From RHLJ01 sp963974345 (GTDB lineage Bacteria > Bacteroidota > Rhodothermia > Balneolales > Balneolaceae), in the NCBI GenBank assembly GCA_963974345.1, contig CAXBBW010000001.1:248001-312000 (forward strand): DNA of 64,000 nucleotides, given 5' to 3'. Position 1 is the first letter of the stretch. Each line of letters starts with the position of its first letter. The translations under genes were made by a program, and so were the position numbers. The notes beneath the pieces were generated by a model. That model saw only the letters and a list, made by a program, of their open reading frames with translations, was not told the DNA's origin and searched no databases. Shown piece after piece: positions 1 to 9,373 of this stretch.

Positions 1-324
1 TGGAATACAAAAGAGGAAAATTACACGACAAAAGTGATTGCTAAACTCGAACGCAGAGGGTTGAAAGATTTATCAAAGCATATTCAATTTAAAGACACCA
101 TTACTCCTAAAGGTTTTTACGAAAAATATCTTTCTAATAAAGGAAGTATTTACGGGACTTCATCAAATAAAAGATACGCTGCTTTTGTTAGACCGAGGAA
201 TAAATCACGAGAAGTTAAAGGACTTTACTTTGTAGGAGGTTCTACTCATCCAGGCGGCGGAATTCCACTAGTTATTCAGTCTGCCTTTAATGCCGTAGAA
301 TTAATCGAACGTTATGAGGGTTGA
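1..324 (+). CDS. crtI: Phytoene desaturase-type carotenoid oxidoreductase, C-terminal part (5' cut by window edge)
   Basis: The reading frame is open from base 1, so this is the last 107 residues of a gene that begins outside the window. The C-terminus carries GLYFVGGSTHPGGGIP, the hallmark closing motif of CrtI-type FAD-dependent carotenoid desaturases, where it helps close the FAD site. The family (about 490 residues) desaturates or isomerises polyene carotenoids at the membrane. A GTG at 34 is an internal codon, not a start. The last 13 bases overlap the end of the convergent phosphoesterase gene. Whether the substrate is phytoene or a later carotenoid cannot be told from this fragment. 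Confidence 0.85.
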   Translation, partial: WNTKEENYTTKVIAKLERRGLKDLSKHIQFKDTITPKGFYEKYLSNKGSIYGTSSNKRYAAFVRPRNKSREVKGLYFVGGSTHPGGGIPLVIQSAFNAVELIERYEG

Positions 325-827
325 GTAACTCCCACTTTTCCAAGATTGATGACTTCCAAATTCTGGATTTTACCTTCCTCAATATCAAAACGGATTACAG
401 TCCGGTATTCCTGAAAACCTTGTCTACCGGCAGCACCAGGGTTTACATACAGCATTTTTGAGAGACTTTGATCACGAGCCACTTTTAGAATATGAGAATG
501 TCCACATATAAAAACGTCAGGAGTTTTATTCTCAATTTCTTCACGGATTGGAATACAGTATCTACCAGGAATCCCTCCAATGTGAGTCATCCAAATATCA
601 ATACCATCACGTTCAAATCGTTGATGAAGCGGGTATTCATGCCTGATATCTTGGCCATCAATATTACCATATACACCTAAAACTGGCGCTATCTCTTTAA
701 GTTTGTTTGCTATTTCAATCGTACCAAAATCACCTGCATGCCAAATTTCATCACAGTCTTTGAAATAATCCAATACTTGTGGATCAAGATAATTATGGGT
801 ATCAGAAATAAGACCTATTTTGATCAT
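312..827 (-). CDS. YfcE/MJ0936-type metallophosphoesterase
   Basis: A 171-residue calcineurin-like phosphoesterase. All metal-ligand motifs are visible: D9-T-H11, G32-D33, G54-N-I-D57, T81-H82 and G109-H-S-H112. Length and motif spacing match the YfcE/MJ0936 family, whose members hydrolyse phosphodiesters with two metal ions. The physiological substrate is unknown. It is convergent with the carotenoid gene, overlapping it by 13 bp, and divergent from the glycosyltransferase gene 104 bp away. It is probably a cytosolic single-gene unit. Confidence 0.85.
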   Translation of the reverse strand: MIKIGLISDTHNYLDPQVLDYFKDCDEIWHAGDFGTIEIANKLKEIAPVLGVYGNIDGQDIRHEYPLHQRFERDGIDIWMTHIGGIPGRYCIPIREEIENKTPDVFICGHSHILKVARDQSLSKMLYVNPGAAGRQGFQEYRTVIRFDIEEGKIQNLEVINLGKVGVTQPS

Positions 828-931
828 ACAATTTTACTATCATCCTTGCCAATCGTGTAGGTGGAAAAGTAACAACTTTTTGACCTTTCCTCCTACTTGA
901 AATATAACATCTAAAAAATTTAATTCATTCA

Positions 932-1939
932 TTGAAAGGCTTTAGCATAATTATAGTTACCTGGAACGGGTTAAAGCATTTAACTACCTTCCTTCCTTCG
1001 GTTGCTGCAACTAACTACGATGATTTTGAGATTATCCTTGCTGAAAATGCATCTAAAGATAAAACTGTTGAGTGGGTTAAAAGTAATTACCCTTCTGTGA
1101 AAATTGCTTCCTTCAATGAAAATTATGGATACACTGGTGGTAATAATCGTGCAGTTCCATTTGCTGAAAAGGAAATACTGCTTTTCTTAAACAATGATGT
1201 GAAAGTTGATCCTAACTGGTTACATGGAATTAATAAAGCCTTTGAAAGTGACAATGGAATTGCAGCGGTTCAACCCAAAATTCTCTCCTATAAAGACCCA
1301 GAATACTTTGAATACGCGGGTGCCGCAGGTGGTTATTTAGATAAGCTTGGCTATCCATTTTGCAGGGGTCGTTTACTAGATTCGATCGAAAAAGATGAAG
1401 GTCAATATGACACTGTTGAAGATATTTTTTGGGCTTCTGGAGCTGCTTTAGCAATAAAGAAAGATGTTTTTGAACAACTTGGTGGCTTTGATGAAGACTT
1501 CCAGTTCCATATGGAGGAAATCGATTTGTGCTGGAGAACATTGAATGCAAAACATAGAATTATTTACACACCAGAAAGTGTAGTCTATCATTTGGGCGGT
1601 GGATCTTTGCCAATGGGTTCTACTAGAAAAGTGTATTTCAATTTTAGGAACAACTTATTTATGCTTTGGAAAAATCTACCGGCAACTCAGCTTTGGTATA
1701 AAATTATTTTTCGCTTAGCTCTTGATGATATTGCAGCAATTCGGTCATTATTATCTGGAAAACCAAGAGAATTTGGAGCAATTATTAAAGCACAGATTCA
1801 TTTCTTTAAAAGCCTCCCTTCTATTCATAGAAAAAGAAATGAAATCCCGAATACTCCAAATGCCAATGTATTATCTCCTGTCCTTTTAATCTGGCAATAC
1901 TTTATTAGAGGAAAAAAGAAATTCAGCGACTTATTTTAA
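932..1939 (+). CDS. Family 2 glycosyltransferase (rhamnosyltransferase-like)
   Basis: A 335-residue GT-A fold glycosyltransferase starting at TTG 932. The N-terminus (SIIIVTWNG) is the first beta strand of the nucleotide-binding fold. LNNDV near residue 90 is the metal-binding DXD-like element. A later stretch reading GGFDEDF followed by MEEIDLCWR is typical of the WbbL/rhamnosyltransferase branch. No signal peptide is seen, so it should act at the cytoplasmic face in cell-surface glycan assembly. The next gene starts one base after this stop codon, so the two are translationally linked. Acceptor and sugar donor cannot be inferred. Confidence 0.85.
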   Translation: MKGFSIIIVTWNGLKHLTTFLPSVAATNYDDFEIILAENASKDKTVEWVKSNYPSVKIASFNENYGYTGGNNRAVPFAEKEILLFLNNDVKVDPNWLHGINKAFESDNGIAAVQPKILSYKDPEYFEYAGAAGGYLDKLGYPFCRGRLLDSIEKDEGQYDTVEDIFWASGAALAIKKDVFEQLGGFDEDFQFHMEEIDLCWRTLNAKHRIIYTPESVVYHLGGGSLPMGSTRKVYFNFRNNLFMLWKNLPATQLWYKIIFRLALDDIAAIRSLLSGKPREFGAIIKAQIHFFKSLPSIHRKRNEIPNTPNANVLSPVLLIWQYFIRGKKKFSDLF

Positions 1940-1940
1940 T

Positions 1941-2573
1941 ATGGATGTTGAAAAACATATCGATAAAGCAATCCCTTTAATCAAAAAATGGGGGTTTTCT
2001 TTACTGCTCATTATTCCTGTTTGGATTTCAATTGAAAGAGCTTGGGTTTCTTTAAGCCATAATATTTTACTCGCTATCAATTATCCATACCCTCCAATCT
2101 TGAATTTCGTTTTCTTTATTATCGATACTATTGATCTCCTACTTCACGAAGGAGGTCATACCATATTTGCTCTTTTTGGATGGAGATTTCTAACAATTCT
2201 TGGAGGAAGCTTGATGGCAGTTCTAATTCCATTCCTGCTTTTTCTTACTGCATGGAATAAGGAACAAAAAATACTTGCCCAAACTTGTCTATTTCAGATG
2301 GGATATAGTCTTTTTGTATCCGCTATTTATTGTGCCGACGCCTATTACAAAGTACTCCCACTCATTGGTAATGACGATTCCAAAGAGGGGCATGATTATG
2401 CCAATATGCTGAGCGATTTTAATATCGTTAATAAGAATATGGAAGTAGCTTGGGTTATTTTTACTTTTGGAGTTCTCTTTTTAATTCTAAGTTTTATATG
2501 GCCAATTTTTGAAAGAAAAGAACTTGAAACCATTGACCTTAGTAAAGAGCTAAAAAAAAGCGGACTCCGTTAA
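1941..2573 (+). CDS. Membrane protein with HExxH zinc-protease-like motif
   Basis: A 210-residue integral membrane protein with about four or five hydrophobic segments (roughly residues 17-30, 53-68, 84-103, 113-130, 168-188). At residues 69-73 it reads H-E-G-G-H, a perfect HExxH zinc-binding motif at the edge of a membrane segment, as in site-2 (M50-like) intramembrane proteases. I do not see a clear downstream NPDG-type third-ligand motif, so peptidase activity is an inference. Its start lies one base after the upstream glycosyltransferase stop, indicating co-expression. It could equally be an inactive M50-like scaffold. Confidence 0.6.
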   Translation: MDVEKHIDKAIPLIKKWGFSLLLIIPVWISIERAWVSLSHNILLAINYPYPPILNFVFFIIDTIDLLLHEGGHTIFALFGWRFLTILGGSLMAVLIPFLLFLTAWNKEQKILAQTCLFQMGYSLFVSAIYCADAYYKVLPLIGNDDSKEGHDYANMLSDFNIVNKNMEVAWVIFTFGVLFLILSFIWPIFERKELETIDLSKELKKSGLR

Positions 2574-2583
2574 AAGTCCGCTT
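2551..2583 (-). terminator. Rho-independent terminator of the DUF1761 gene
   Basis: A 9-bp perfect stem (2558-2566 paired with 2575-2583, 8-base loop). Read on the minus strand it is followed by eight T residues (2559-2552), the classic intrinsic terminator. It lies just past the DUF1761 stop codon and overlaps the last codons of the convergent membrane-protein gene. On the plus strand the U-tract is poor. Confidence 0.8.
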
Positions 2584-2602
2584 AATGTCTTTTCAAAAAT
2601 AG

Positions 2603-3004
2603 CTATTTAAAAGCCCCTAATACTAGTCCCATTAAGGTAAATACTACTACCCAGTAGCCACCTTGAATAAAAGAAAGTTTAAATGAGCGTTGCTCATATA
2701 AGTTATTAATAACTATAGTTGGGAGAACCCAACCAGCCCCAGTAAGAAACCCATAAAATACTGACATAGCCAAATCAATAGAATCATCTGCAAGGAACAT
2801 GGCTAAGCAATAAGTCATTATGATTTGAAGTACAAAAGTGATCCCAAAAATTTTAGCCATATTGCCTTCTTTTGCTTTTTCTTCGGTCATGCCTGTTTCT
2901 GCCATCCAAACTTTTCCAAAAATGGGACCATACCATAAAAAGCCAACAACAAATCCAACCAGTGAAGCCGCAACTATTGCGATCCAATTAATTTCTACAT
3001 CCAT
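2603..3004 (-). CDS. DUF1761 small membrane protein
   Basis: A 133-residue protein with four predicted membrane helices (about residues 7-27, 51-70, 77-98, 110-131). The pattern of an N-terminal helix followed by FLWYGPIFGKVWM, and a central helix after an EKAKEGNMAK linker, matches the DUF1761 family. The family has no established function. It is transcribed alone and ends at a strong terminator. The 477-base region upstream is non-coding. Confidence 0.75.
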   Translation of the reverse strand: MDVEINWIAIVAASLVGFVVGFLWYGPIFGKVWMAETGMTEEKAKEGNMAKIFGITFVLQIIMTYCLAMFLADDSIDLAMSVFYGFLTGAGWVLPTIVINNLYEQRSFKLSFIQGGYWVVVFTLMGLVLGAFK

Positions 3005-3481
3005 TATTTACTCCATTAATTCTTGTTAATAAATGCATAGTATTGCCTAGCAATGACTTATGCAACAAAATAATGGATTATAGACATTAATGTTCCACTT
3101 TTAATCGTATCTAAATTCTATACTTAATCAAGTCTTTGCTATGTAATAAATAGCCTTCTTCTTTTGATGAGAAATTCACTGAATATTATTCTAAAGTAAA
3201 TAATCTTATAGTTGTTAGATAATTCGTAAGCGAATTTAGAATTTCATTTTTCTAATTAGAAATGGATTTAGATTTTTGGTATATATTCATATATAATTGA
3301 AAAATATGTGTATCTGAAATATTAGATAAGAGTGACCATACCAACTTCAGAAAAGAGGGTAGATTTACATGAAGTATCAAAATAAAATATTTAATCCTTT
3401 TCAACCATTACTTTTCGAATTTGAATTTGAGGAAACAAATACTGTTTTAGCAATTCACCAGCTTACGTTCGTGGGTTAATT
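3005..3481. other. 477-bp intergenic region between DUF1761 gene and sensor kinase
   Basis: Very AT-rich and without a convincing gene. It contains two short inverted repeats: AATTCG/CGAATT with a four-base loop at 3221-3236, and a 14-bp perfect palindrome (TTTCTAATTAGAAA) at 3249-3262. Either could be a regulator site for the divergent genes. An open frame of 36 codons (3369-3479) is not supported by any recognisable motif. I see no tRNA or riboswitch. Confidence 0.4.
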
Positions 3482-6400
3482 ATGAAACCTACCATCAATA
3501 TTATAATTCTAGATGATAATATCGATGACCTTGAACTCATTTTATTAGAGCTTGGTAAAGGCGAGTACGAGTTCATATATAAACATTGCGCCGACAAGTC
3601 ATCGTTTGAATCATCATTAGCTTCATTTAGTCCAGACATAATTTTATCTGATCATAATCTTTCAGGCTACACAAGCATGGAAGCATTAATTACAGCAAAA
3701 AAGTATTATCCGCTTACCCCCTTCTTACTCGTTTCAGGATTTATAGACGAGGATGAAGCTATTAAAATGATTGTAGAAAAAGGTGTTAGTGACTATATCC
3801 TAAAAGACAATTTAAGTCGTTTAAACATTGCCGTTTCTAGAGAGATCAAAAACTATCGTTTAAAGACTGATTTAGATTCCAAAAATAAGGAACTCCAATT
3901 GCTTTCTATGGTAGCAAAGCAAGCTCATAATGGAGTTATTATTACAGATGCTGAAGGCAGAATAGAGTGGGTTAATAAAGCATTTACAAACTTAACGGGT
4001 TATTCACTATCAGAAAGCTTTGGAAGGAAGCCTGGTCATTTTTTACAAGGGAAAAATACCGATCCTGATGCTGAACATAGAATCTCAACTAAATTAAAAT
4101 CGCTCATTCCATTTCAAGAAGAGGTCTTAAATTATACCAAATCGGGAGAAGAATATTGGATTAAATTAGATATATCCCCTGTTTTTGATTCAGATGGGCA
4201 TCCTTCGAAATTTATTGCCATTCAAGAAGATATTACTGAAAGAAAGCGAACCGAGATTTTATTTTCTGCAGTAAATGATATCACCACTTCTCTTCTCGAT
4301 TCTGATTCTTTATCAGATATTTCAAGAACAATTACTGATAAACTCGCTTCCCATTTTGGGTTTGATGACTGCTACATTTATGAGCAAAATAATAAGACAA
4401 ATACATTAACATTACTTGCCGTTAAAGACAAAAAACATAGGCCTCAATACTCTGATTTTAAACCCTTAAGATTAAAATCTGATATAGGAATTCTCGGACT
4501 AGTTGTAAAAAATAAACGTTCTGAAATTATTCCAAATACTTCTGAAGATGAGCGTTATGTTCACCGAATCCAACGTGGGTTATCGAAAATTACCGTACCT
4601 ATTATCATCGATAACGATGTAATTGGCTTAATTGATTCTGAACATAAAGAAGTTGGGTTTTACACCGAAACCCATTTAAAAAATCTTGAAACTTTAGCAG
4701 GGGTAATCGCTTCTAAGTTCAAAGCTGCTCAAGAACGTGAAACCAAAATTAATGCTCAAAATGAGCTTATAGAGAGCCAGAAACAGCTCCTTCAAATCAC
4801 TTCAAATATTGATGCAGCTGTATTAAGATATACACTAAAACCATCTGGTGAAGGCGTACTTACTTATGCTAGCCCAAGAACTTTTAATATTTATGAAATA
4901 AATCCAGAAAAGGCCTTAGAAAATGACGCGCTTATTTGGGATCAAATTCTAGTTGAAGATAAACCCCATGTTGATACAACTTTCGAAAAAGCAATTAAGA
5001 ATAAAACCAGTTATGAAATAAATTTCAGAATTAAAACCCCCTCTGGAAAACTAAAATGGATAGAAGCTAACGGAACCATTACCTATACAGATAATGGTGA
5101 TATTATATCTGATACCGTAAATAAAGATGTTACTGAAAGAATAATAGCTACTAAAAAAATTGAAGAAAACGAAGCTTTCTTAGCTTCTATTACAAATAAT
5201 ATCCCTGGTGTAATTATACGATATATTCTATACCCAGATAATCATGATGAGATAGATTACGTAAGTGATGGGTGCTATGACTTATTTGAGATTTATCCAG
5301 AAGATATAAATCAAGATTCTTCCAATCTCTGGAAATTAATTTTTCCCGAAGATGCCGAGAAAATGATACCTGCAATTCAAAAATCAGCAGAAAACCTTTC
5401 ACTTTGGGATTTTAACTATCGAATAAAAACACCAAGTGGTAAAATTAAGTGGATGCATGCTTCTGGTACACCAGAAAGGAAAGATGATAAGGTAATTTGG
5501 TATACAGTAATTCTTGATATCACTAAGGAAAAAACTGCAGAACAGGAGCTTATTGAGTCAAATAATCAATTATTGAGGGCTCAACAAGTAGGTAATATTG
5601 GAAATTGGAGCTTCGACATTGAGTCTGGAGAAATAAATTGGTCGGATCAAGTTTTTGTTATTTATGATCGAGATTTTGTATCTGGTAACCCAAGTTTTGA
5701 AGAGTTAGCTACCTATCATAGTAGTTCTGATCCTGGGATTATAGAAATTAATTCTGCTATCGAAGAGGGCTTTTTCTATGATGTTGACGTATTACTTATA
5801 ACTAAAAAAGGGGAACATAAATATATACGAACACTGGGTATCCCTGAAAAAAACAGCAAAGGAAAAGTAGTAGGTTATTCAGGAATTGTTCAAGATATCA
5901 CTGATAAGAAATTAATTGAGCTTGAACTAATTGAAAGTGAACACCGACTAAAAGCGATTACTGATAATATTGAAGGTCTTGTTCAACGGTTTGTACTTCA
6001 TAAAGATGGTTCAAGTACTATTACCTACATAAGTAAAGGAGTAGAAAACTTACACGGTATAAACCAAGCGCTAGCTTTGGAAGACATCTCCATTTTATGG
6101 AACCAAATTCATGAAGATGATAAAAAAGATTTTCAAGAGAATGTTGTACTATCAGCTCAAGAAATGTCTTTATGGGATCATCAATGGAGAATTAATCACC
6201 CAGATGGTAAGATAAGATGGTTACGAGGTACTGGTACTCCAAAAAAAGACTCTAAATCGGGAGCAATTATTTGGGATACCATTGTTTTAGACATAACTAA
6301 AGAAAAAGAGTTTGAAATATCTCTAAAGAACACTAATAATCGGCTATTAGAGGCTCAAGAACTTTCGAATATAGGAGACTGGTCAATAGATTTAGTAACA

Positions 6401-8128
6401 GGAGAGACAAATATATCACCAACCATTAAAAAAATATATGGAGTAGATAGAGAACTCACCATGGATGAAGGATTTTCCTATTACAAAGAAGGATATAGTA
6501 GAAATAGAATAGAATTTGTAGTAAACCAAGCAATAGAAAAAGGAATCCCTTATACAGAAGAACTTATTTTAGTTACTGCAAAAGGAAATGAACGTTGGGT
6601 AAGAGCACAAGGAAAAGGAACATTTAAAGATGGAAAGTGCACTAGGATAAGTGGAACCTTGCAGGATATTACGGACCAAAAGAAATTGGAGCAACAGCTT
6701 CAGCAGAGCGAATTTAGACTAGAAACCGCGGTTAAGGGCGCAAATATTGGGATTTGGGACCTAAATTTACAAACTGGAATAAATTTAGTGAATAAAGAGT
6801 GGCTAGATATGTTAGGTTATGATTTTAAAAACTTAGCATTATCGTTCGAATTCTTTAATTCAATTCTTCATCCTGATGATGAAAAGAAAATTGAAAATGA
6901 ACTAAGAAAAATTGAGGAAGGTGGAAAAAATAATATTGATATCACGATTCGACTTAAAGGAAATGATGGAGAATATAGATATATCTTAGATCGCGGTAGT
7001 GTAACAGAATTTGATGAGAATGGTAAAGCAATACGCATCATAGGTACTAATTTAGATGTTACCGAGACTATTACCCTCCAAAAAGAGCTCGAAGAGAAAG
7101 AACAGCGCTTATCTGCTGCAGTAAAAGGAGCAGATTTAGGAGTTTGGGAATTTGATGTTGAAACACAGAGTAACTATGTAAACGAACAATATTTAGACAT
7201 ACTTGGCTACTCAGAAAGTGAAGTTGAATTAACTTTCGATTGGTTCATGAACATCATACACCCTGATGATATTCATCTAATTAATAAAGAATTAGTACGT
7301 ATTACCGAGGGCGGGGAAAATGAAATCGATCTTACGCTTAGGATGAAAGCTAAAGATGGCTCTTACAAAGTGCTTAAAGACAAAGGGCGTGTAGTAGAAT
7401 TTGGTGAAAATAGATCCATAAAACGCTTAATTGGTACTATTCTAGATATTACCGAAATGGTTGAATTACAAAATACTATTCAAAAATCGCTAGATGAAAA
7501 AACTGTACTCCTTTCTGAAATTCACCATCGAGTAAAAAACAATCTTGCTATAATAAGTGGGTTAATGGACTTACAATCTCTCGAATCTACTAATGATGAA
7601 GTGTCTGATATTGTGTTAGGAATGGGGCAGCGTATTAAAAGTATTGCTGGTGTTCATGAATTATTGTACAACAGTGAGAATTTCTCGGATGTCCCTTTAA
7701 ACAAATATGTGAACAACCTACTTAGAAATGTTAATACCTCTTTTCTAAATAAGAAAGACATCACATTTAATATATCTATTGATGATTCGGTTTCAATAAA
7801 TATTAATCAAGCGGTGCCAGTAGGTTTATTATTGAATGAGCTAATTACCAATTCATTCAAATATGCTTTTAATGATGTTGAAAAACCAAAGATTAAGTTC
7901 AATATAACATTCGAGTCAGGAAAATATTCGGCAGAATATGTAGATAATGGGCCAGGTATTGCTACAGACGCACTTGAAAAATCTACAACGCTTGGTTTAA
8001 CACTTATAAAGACATTATTAGATCAAATTTCTGCAGATTACAAAATTGACAATGAAAGTGGCTTTAGACTTATTTTTGATTTCTCACCTCAAAGAATTGG
8101 GGCTCACGCTAATAAGTCTGATTTATAA
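3482..8128 (+). CDS. Giant hybrid sensor histidine kinase: receiver, eight PAS, one GAF, HisKA_2, HATPase
   Basis: 1548 residues with no membrane segment. Domain order: N-terminal receiver (about 5-125; phospho-acceptor D57 in SDHNLSG); PAS1 (137-255), which contains FLQG as in LOV-like PAS domains but no photoactive cysteine there; GAF (260-420); seven further PAS domains ending in D[IV]T-type linkers (about 430-557, 562-687, 690-813, 818-945, 950-1073, 1075-1202, 1205-1333); HisKA_2 dimerisation domain with HHRVKNN (H1348/H1349); and HATPase_c (about 1433-1540; NELITNSFKYAF N-box, DNGPG G1 box). The receiver at the N-terminus suggests it is itself a relay target. No partner regulator is adjacent. 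The ligands are unknown. Confidence 0.9.
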   Translation: MKPTINIIILDDNIDDLELILLELGKGEYEFIYKHCADKSSFESSLASFSPDIILSDHNLSGYTSMEALITAKKYYPLTPFLLVSGFIDEDEAIKMIVEKGVSDYILKDNLSRLNIAVSREIKNYRLKTDLDSKNKELQLLSMVAKQAHNGVIITDAEGRIEWVNKAFTNLTGYSLSESFGRKPGHFLQGKNTDPDAEHRISTKLKSLIPFQEEVLNYTKSGEEYWIKLDISPVFDSDGHPSKFIAIQEDITERKRTEILFSAVNDITTSLLDSDSLSDISRTITDKLASHFGFDDCYIYEQNNKTNTLTLLAVKDKKHRPQYSDFKPLRLKSDIGILGLVVKNKRSEIIPNTSEDERYVHRIQRGLSKITVPIIIDNDVIGLIDSEHKEVGFYTETHLKNLETLAGVIASKFKAAQERETKINAQNELIESQKQLLQITSNIDAAVLRYTLKPSGEGVLTYASPRTFNIYEINPEKALENDALIWDQILVEDKPHVDTTFEKAIKNKTSYEINFRIKTPSGKLKWIEANGTITYTDNGDIISDTVNKDVTERIIATKKIEENEAFLASITNNIPGVIIRYILYPDNHDEIDYVSDGCYDLFEIYPEDINQDSSNLWKLIFPEDAEKMIPAIQKSAENLSLWDFNYRIKTPSGKIKWMHASGTPERKDDKVIWYTVILDITKEKTAEQELIESNNQLLRAQQVGNIGNWSFDIESGEINWSDQVFVIYDRDFVSGNPSFEELATYHSSSDPGIIEINSAIEEGFFYDVDVLLITKKGEHKYIRTLGIPEKNSKGKVVGYSGIVQDITDKKLIELELIESEHRLKAITDNIEGLVQRFVLHKDGSSTITYISKGVENLHGINQALALEDISILWNQIHEDDKKDFQENVVLSAQEMSLWDHQWRINHPDGKIRWLRGTGTPKKDSKSGAIIWDTIVLDITKEKEFEISLKNTNNRLLEAQELSNIGDWSIDLVTGETNISPTIKKIYGVDRELTMDEGFSYYKEGYSRNRIEFVVNQAIEKGIPYTEELILVTAKGNERWVRAQGKGTFKDGKCTRISGTLQDITDQKKLEQQLQQSEFRLETAVKGANIGIWDLNLQTGINLVNKEWLDMLGYDFKNLALSFEFFNSILHPDDEKKIENELRKIEEGGKNNIDITIRLKGNDGEYRYILDRGSVTEFDENGKAIRIIGTNLDVTETITLQKELEEKEQRLSAAVKGADLGVWEFDVETQSNYVNEQYLDILGYSESEVELTFDWFMNIIHPDDIHLINKELVRITEGGENEIDLTLRMKAKDGSYKVLKDKGRVVEFGENRSIKRLIGTILDITEMVELQNTIQKSLDEKTVLLSEIHHRVKNNLAIISGLMDLQSLESTNDEVSDIVLGMGQRIKSIAGVHELLYNSENFSDVPLNKYVNNLLRNVNTSFLNKKDITFNISIDDSVSININQAVPVGLLLNELITNSFKYAFNDVEKPKIKFNITFESGKYSAEYVDNGPGIATDALEKSTTLGLTLIKTLLDQISADYKIDNESGFRLIFDFSPQRIGAHANKSDL

Positions 8129-8193
8129 TTCTAATTTGAAAAGCTGTTAAGCTCAATTTTTCTTAATTTATAGTAAATGAAGCTAGCTATATT

Positions 8194-9093
8194 ATGTCAT
8201 TAACAGATTATTCTTATACAAAACCTATCGATCAAATTGCTATTGAAGAACGTGTTTCACGTTTAAATAAGCGAAGTATAAAAAAAGAGTCAAAAGTTCA
8301 AGCACTTAAAATGGCTTTAAGTATGATGGATTTAACAACTCTTGAAGGAAAAGACTCGGTAGGGAAAGTAATTCAACTATGCCAGAAGGCAAAAAAGCCA
8401 TACGCATCAATGCCAGATCTTCCCACTGTAGCTGCGGTTTGTGTATACCCAACTATGGTTCGCACGGCTAAGAAACATGTGAAAGGTTCTGGAATCAAAA
8501 TCGCAAGCGTTGCAACAGCTTTCCCTAGTGGTATGGCTCCTCTTTCCGTTAGAATAGATGATACAAAATTCGCCGTAGATGAAGGCGCAGATGAAGTTGA
8601 CATGGTTATAAGCCGTGGAGCTTTTTTATCAGGAGAATACAACAAAGTGTTTGATGAAATTGCAGCCATTAAAGAGGCTTGCGCTCATGCACACTTAAAA
8701 GTAATATTGGAAACTGGAGAACTTCATACGTACGAAAATGTTCGTAAAGCTAGTGATATTGCCATGGATGCAGGTGGCGATTTTATTAAAACTTCTACTG
8801 GGAAAATAAGTCCTGCAGCTACACAACCGGTTACTCTTGTCATGTTAGAAGCGATTCGAGATTATTATTATAAAACCGGAAAGATGATTGGTATGAAACC
8901 AGCTGGTGGAATTAGAACTGCTAAACAAGCACTTCAATATTTAGTTTTAGTAAAAGAAACTCTTGGTGCTGCATGGCTTAATAATGAATATTTTCGTTTT
9001 GGAGCTAGTTCTCTCGCAAATGATGTTCTTATGCAAATTGTGAAACAGCAAACTGGACAATACCAATCACCCGATTATTTTTCAGTGGATTAA
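8194..9093 (+). CDS. deoC: Deoxyribose-phosphate aldolase
   Basis: A 299-residue class I aldolase that cleaves 2-deoxyribose-5-phosphate to glyceraldehyde-3-phosphate and acetaldehyde. Catalytic residues align with the E. coli enzyme: D136 in EVDMVIS, Schiff-base K199 in FIKTSTGK, and K235 in MKPAGG. It has an N-terminal extension of about 40 residues compared with the short bacterial form, as in the longer DeoC subgroup. It heads a probable operon with an aldehyde dehydrogenase that would remove the toxic acetaldehyde. A transposase-like gene begins immediately after its TAA. Confidence 0.93.
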   Translation: MSLTDYSYTKPIDQIAIEERVSRLNKRSIKKESKVQALKMALSMMDLTTLEGKDSVGKVIQLCQKAKKPYASMPDLPTVAAVCVYPTMVRTAKKHVKGSGIKIASVATAFPSGMAPLSVRIDDTKFAVDEGADEVDMVISRGAFLSGEYNKVFDEIAAIKEACAHAHLKVILETGELHTYENVRKASDIAMDAGGDFIKTSTGKISPAATQPVTLVMLEAIRDYYYKTGKMIGMKPAGGIRTAKQALQYLVLVKETLGAAWLNNEYFRFGASSLANDVLMQIVKQQTGQYQSPDYFSVD

Positions 9094-9373
9094 GTGAAAA
9101 ACTCTAATTTGAAATATAAAAGGAAAAATTCCCTTCGATTAAAAGGATTCGATTACTCAACGGAAGGAATATATTTTATTACGATTTCTTCTAAGACTAA
9201 AAACTTTCCTCTTAGTACAATTGTACACGATACGGTTGTTCTTACTCCACTCGGTAAAGTTATTGAAAACGAATGGTTAAAGACTCCCAAAATTAGAACT
9301 GGGATTACCTTAGGCAATTTCATAATTATGCCAGATCATTTTCATGCTCTTATAATGTTACATGATAATTCTA

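Noticed and set aside
3369..3479. A 36-codon open frame directly before the giant kinase, as a possible leader peptide
   Set aside because: The translation has no regulatory codon pattern or hairpin structure behind it, and short frames like this are common in AT-rich spacers.
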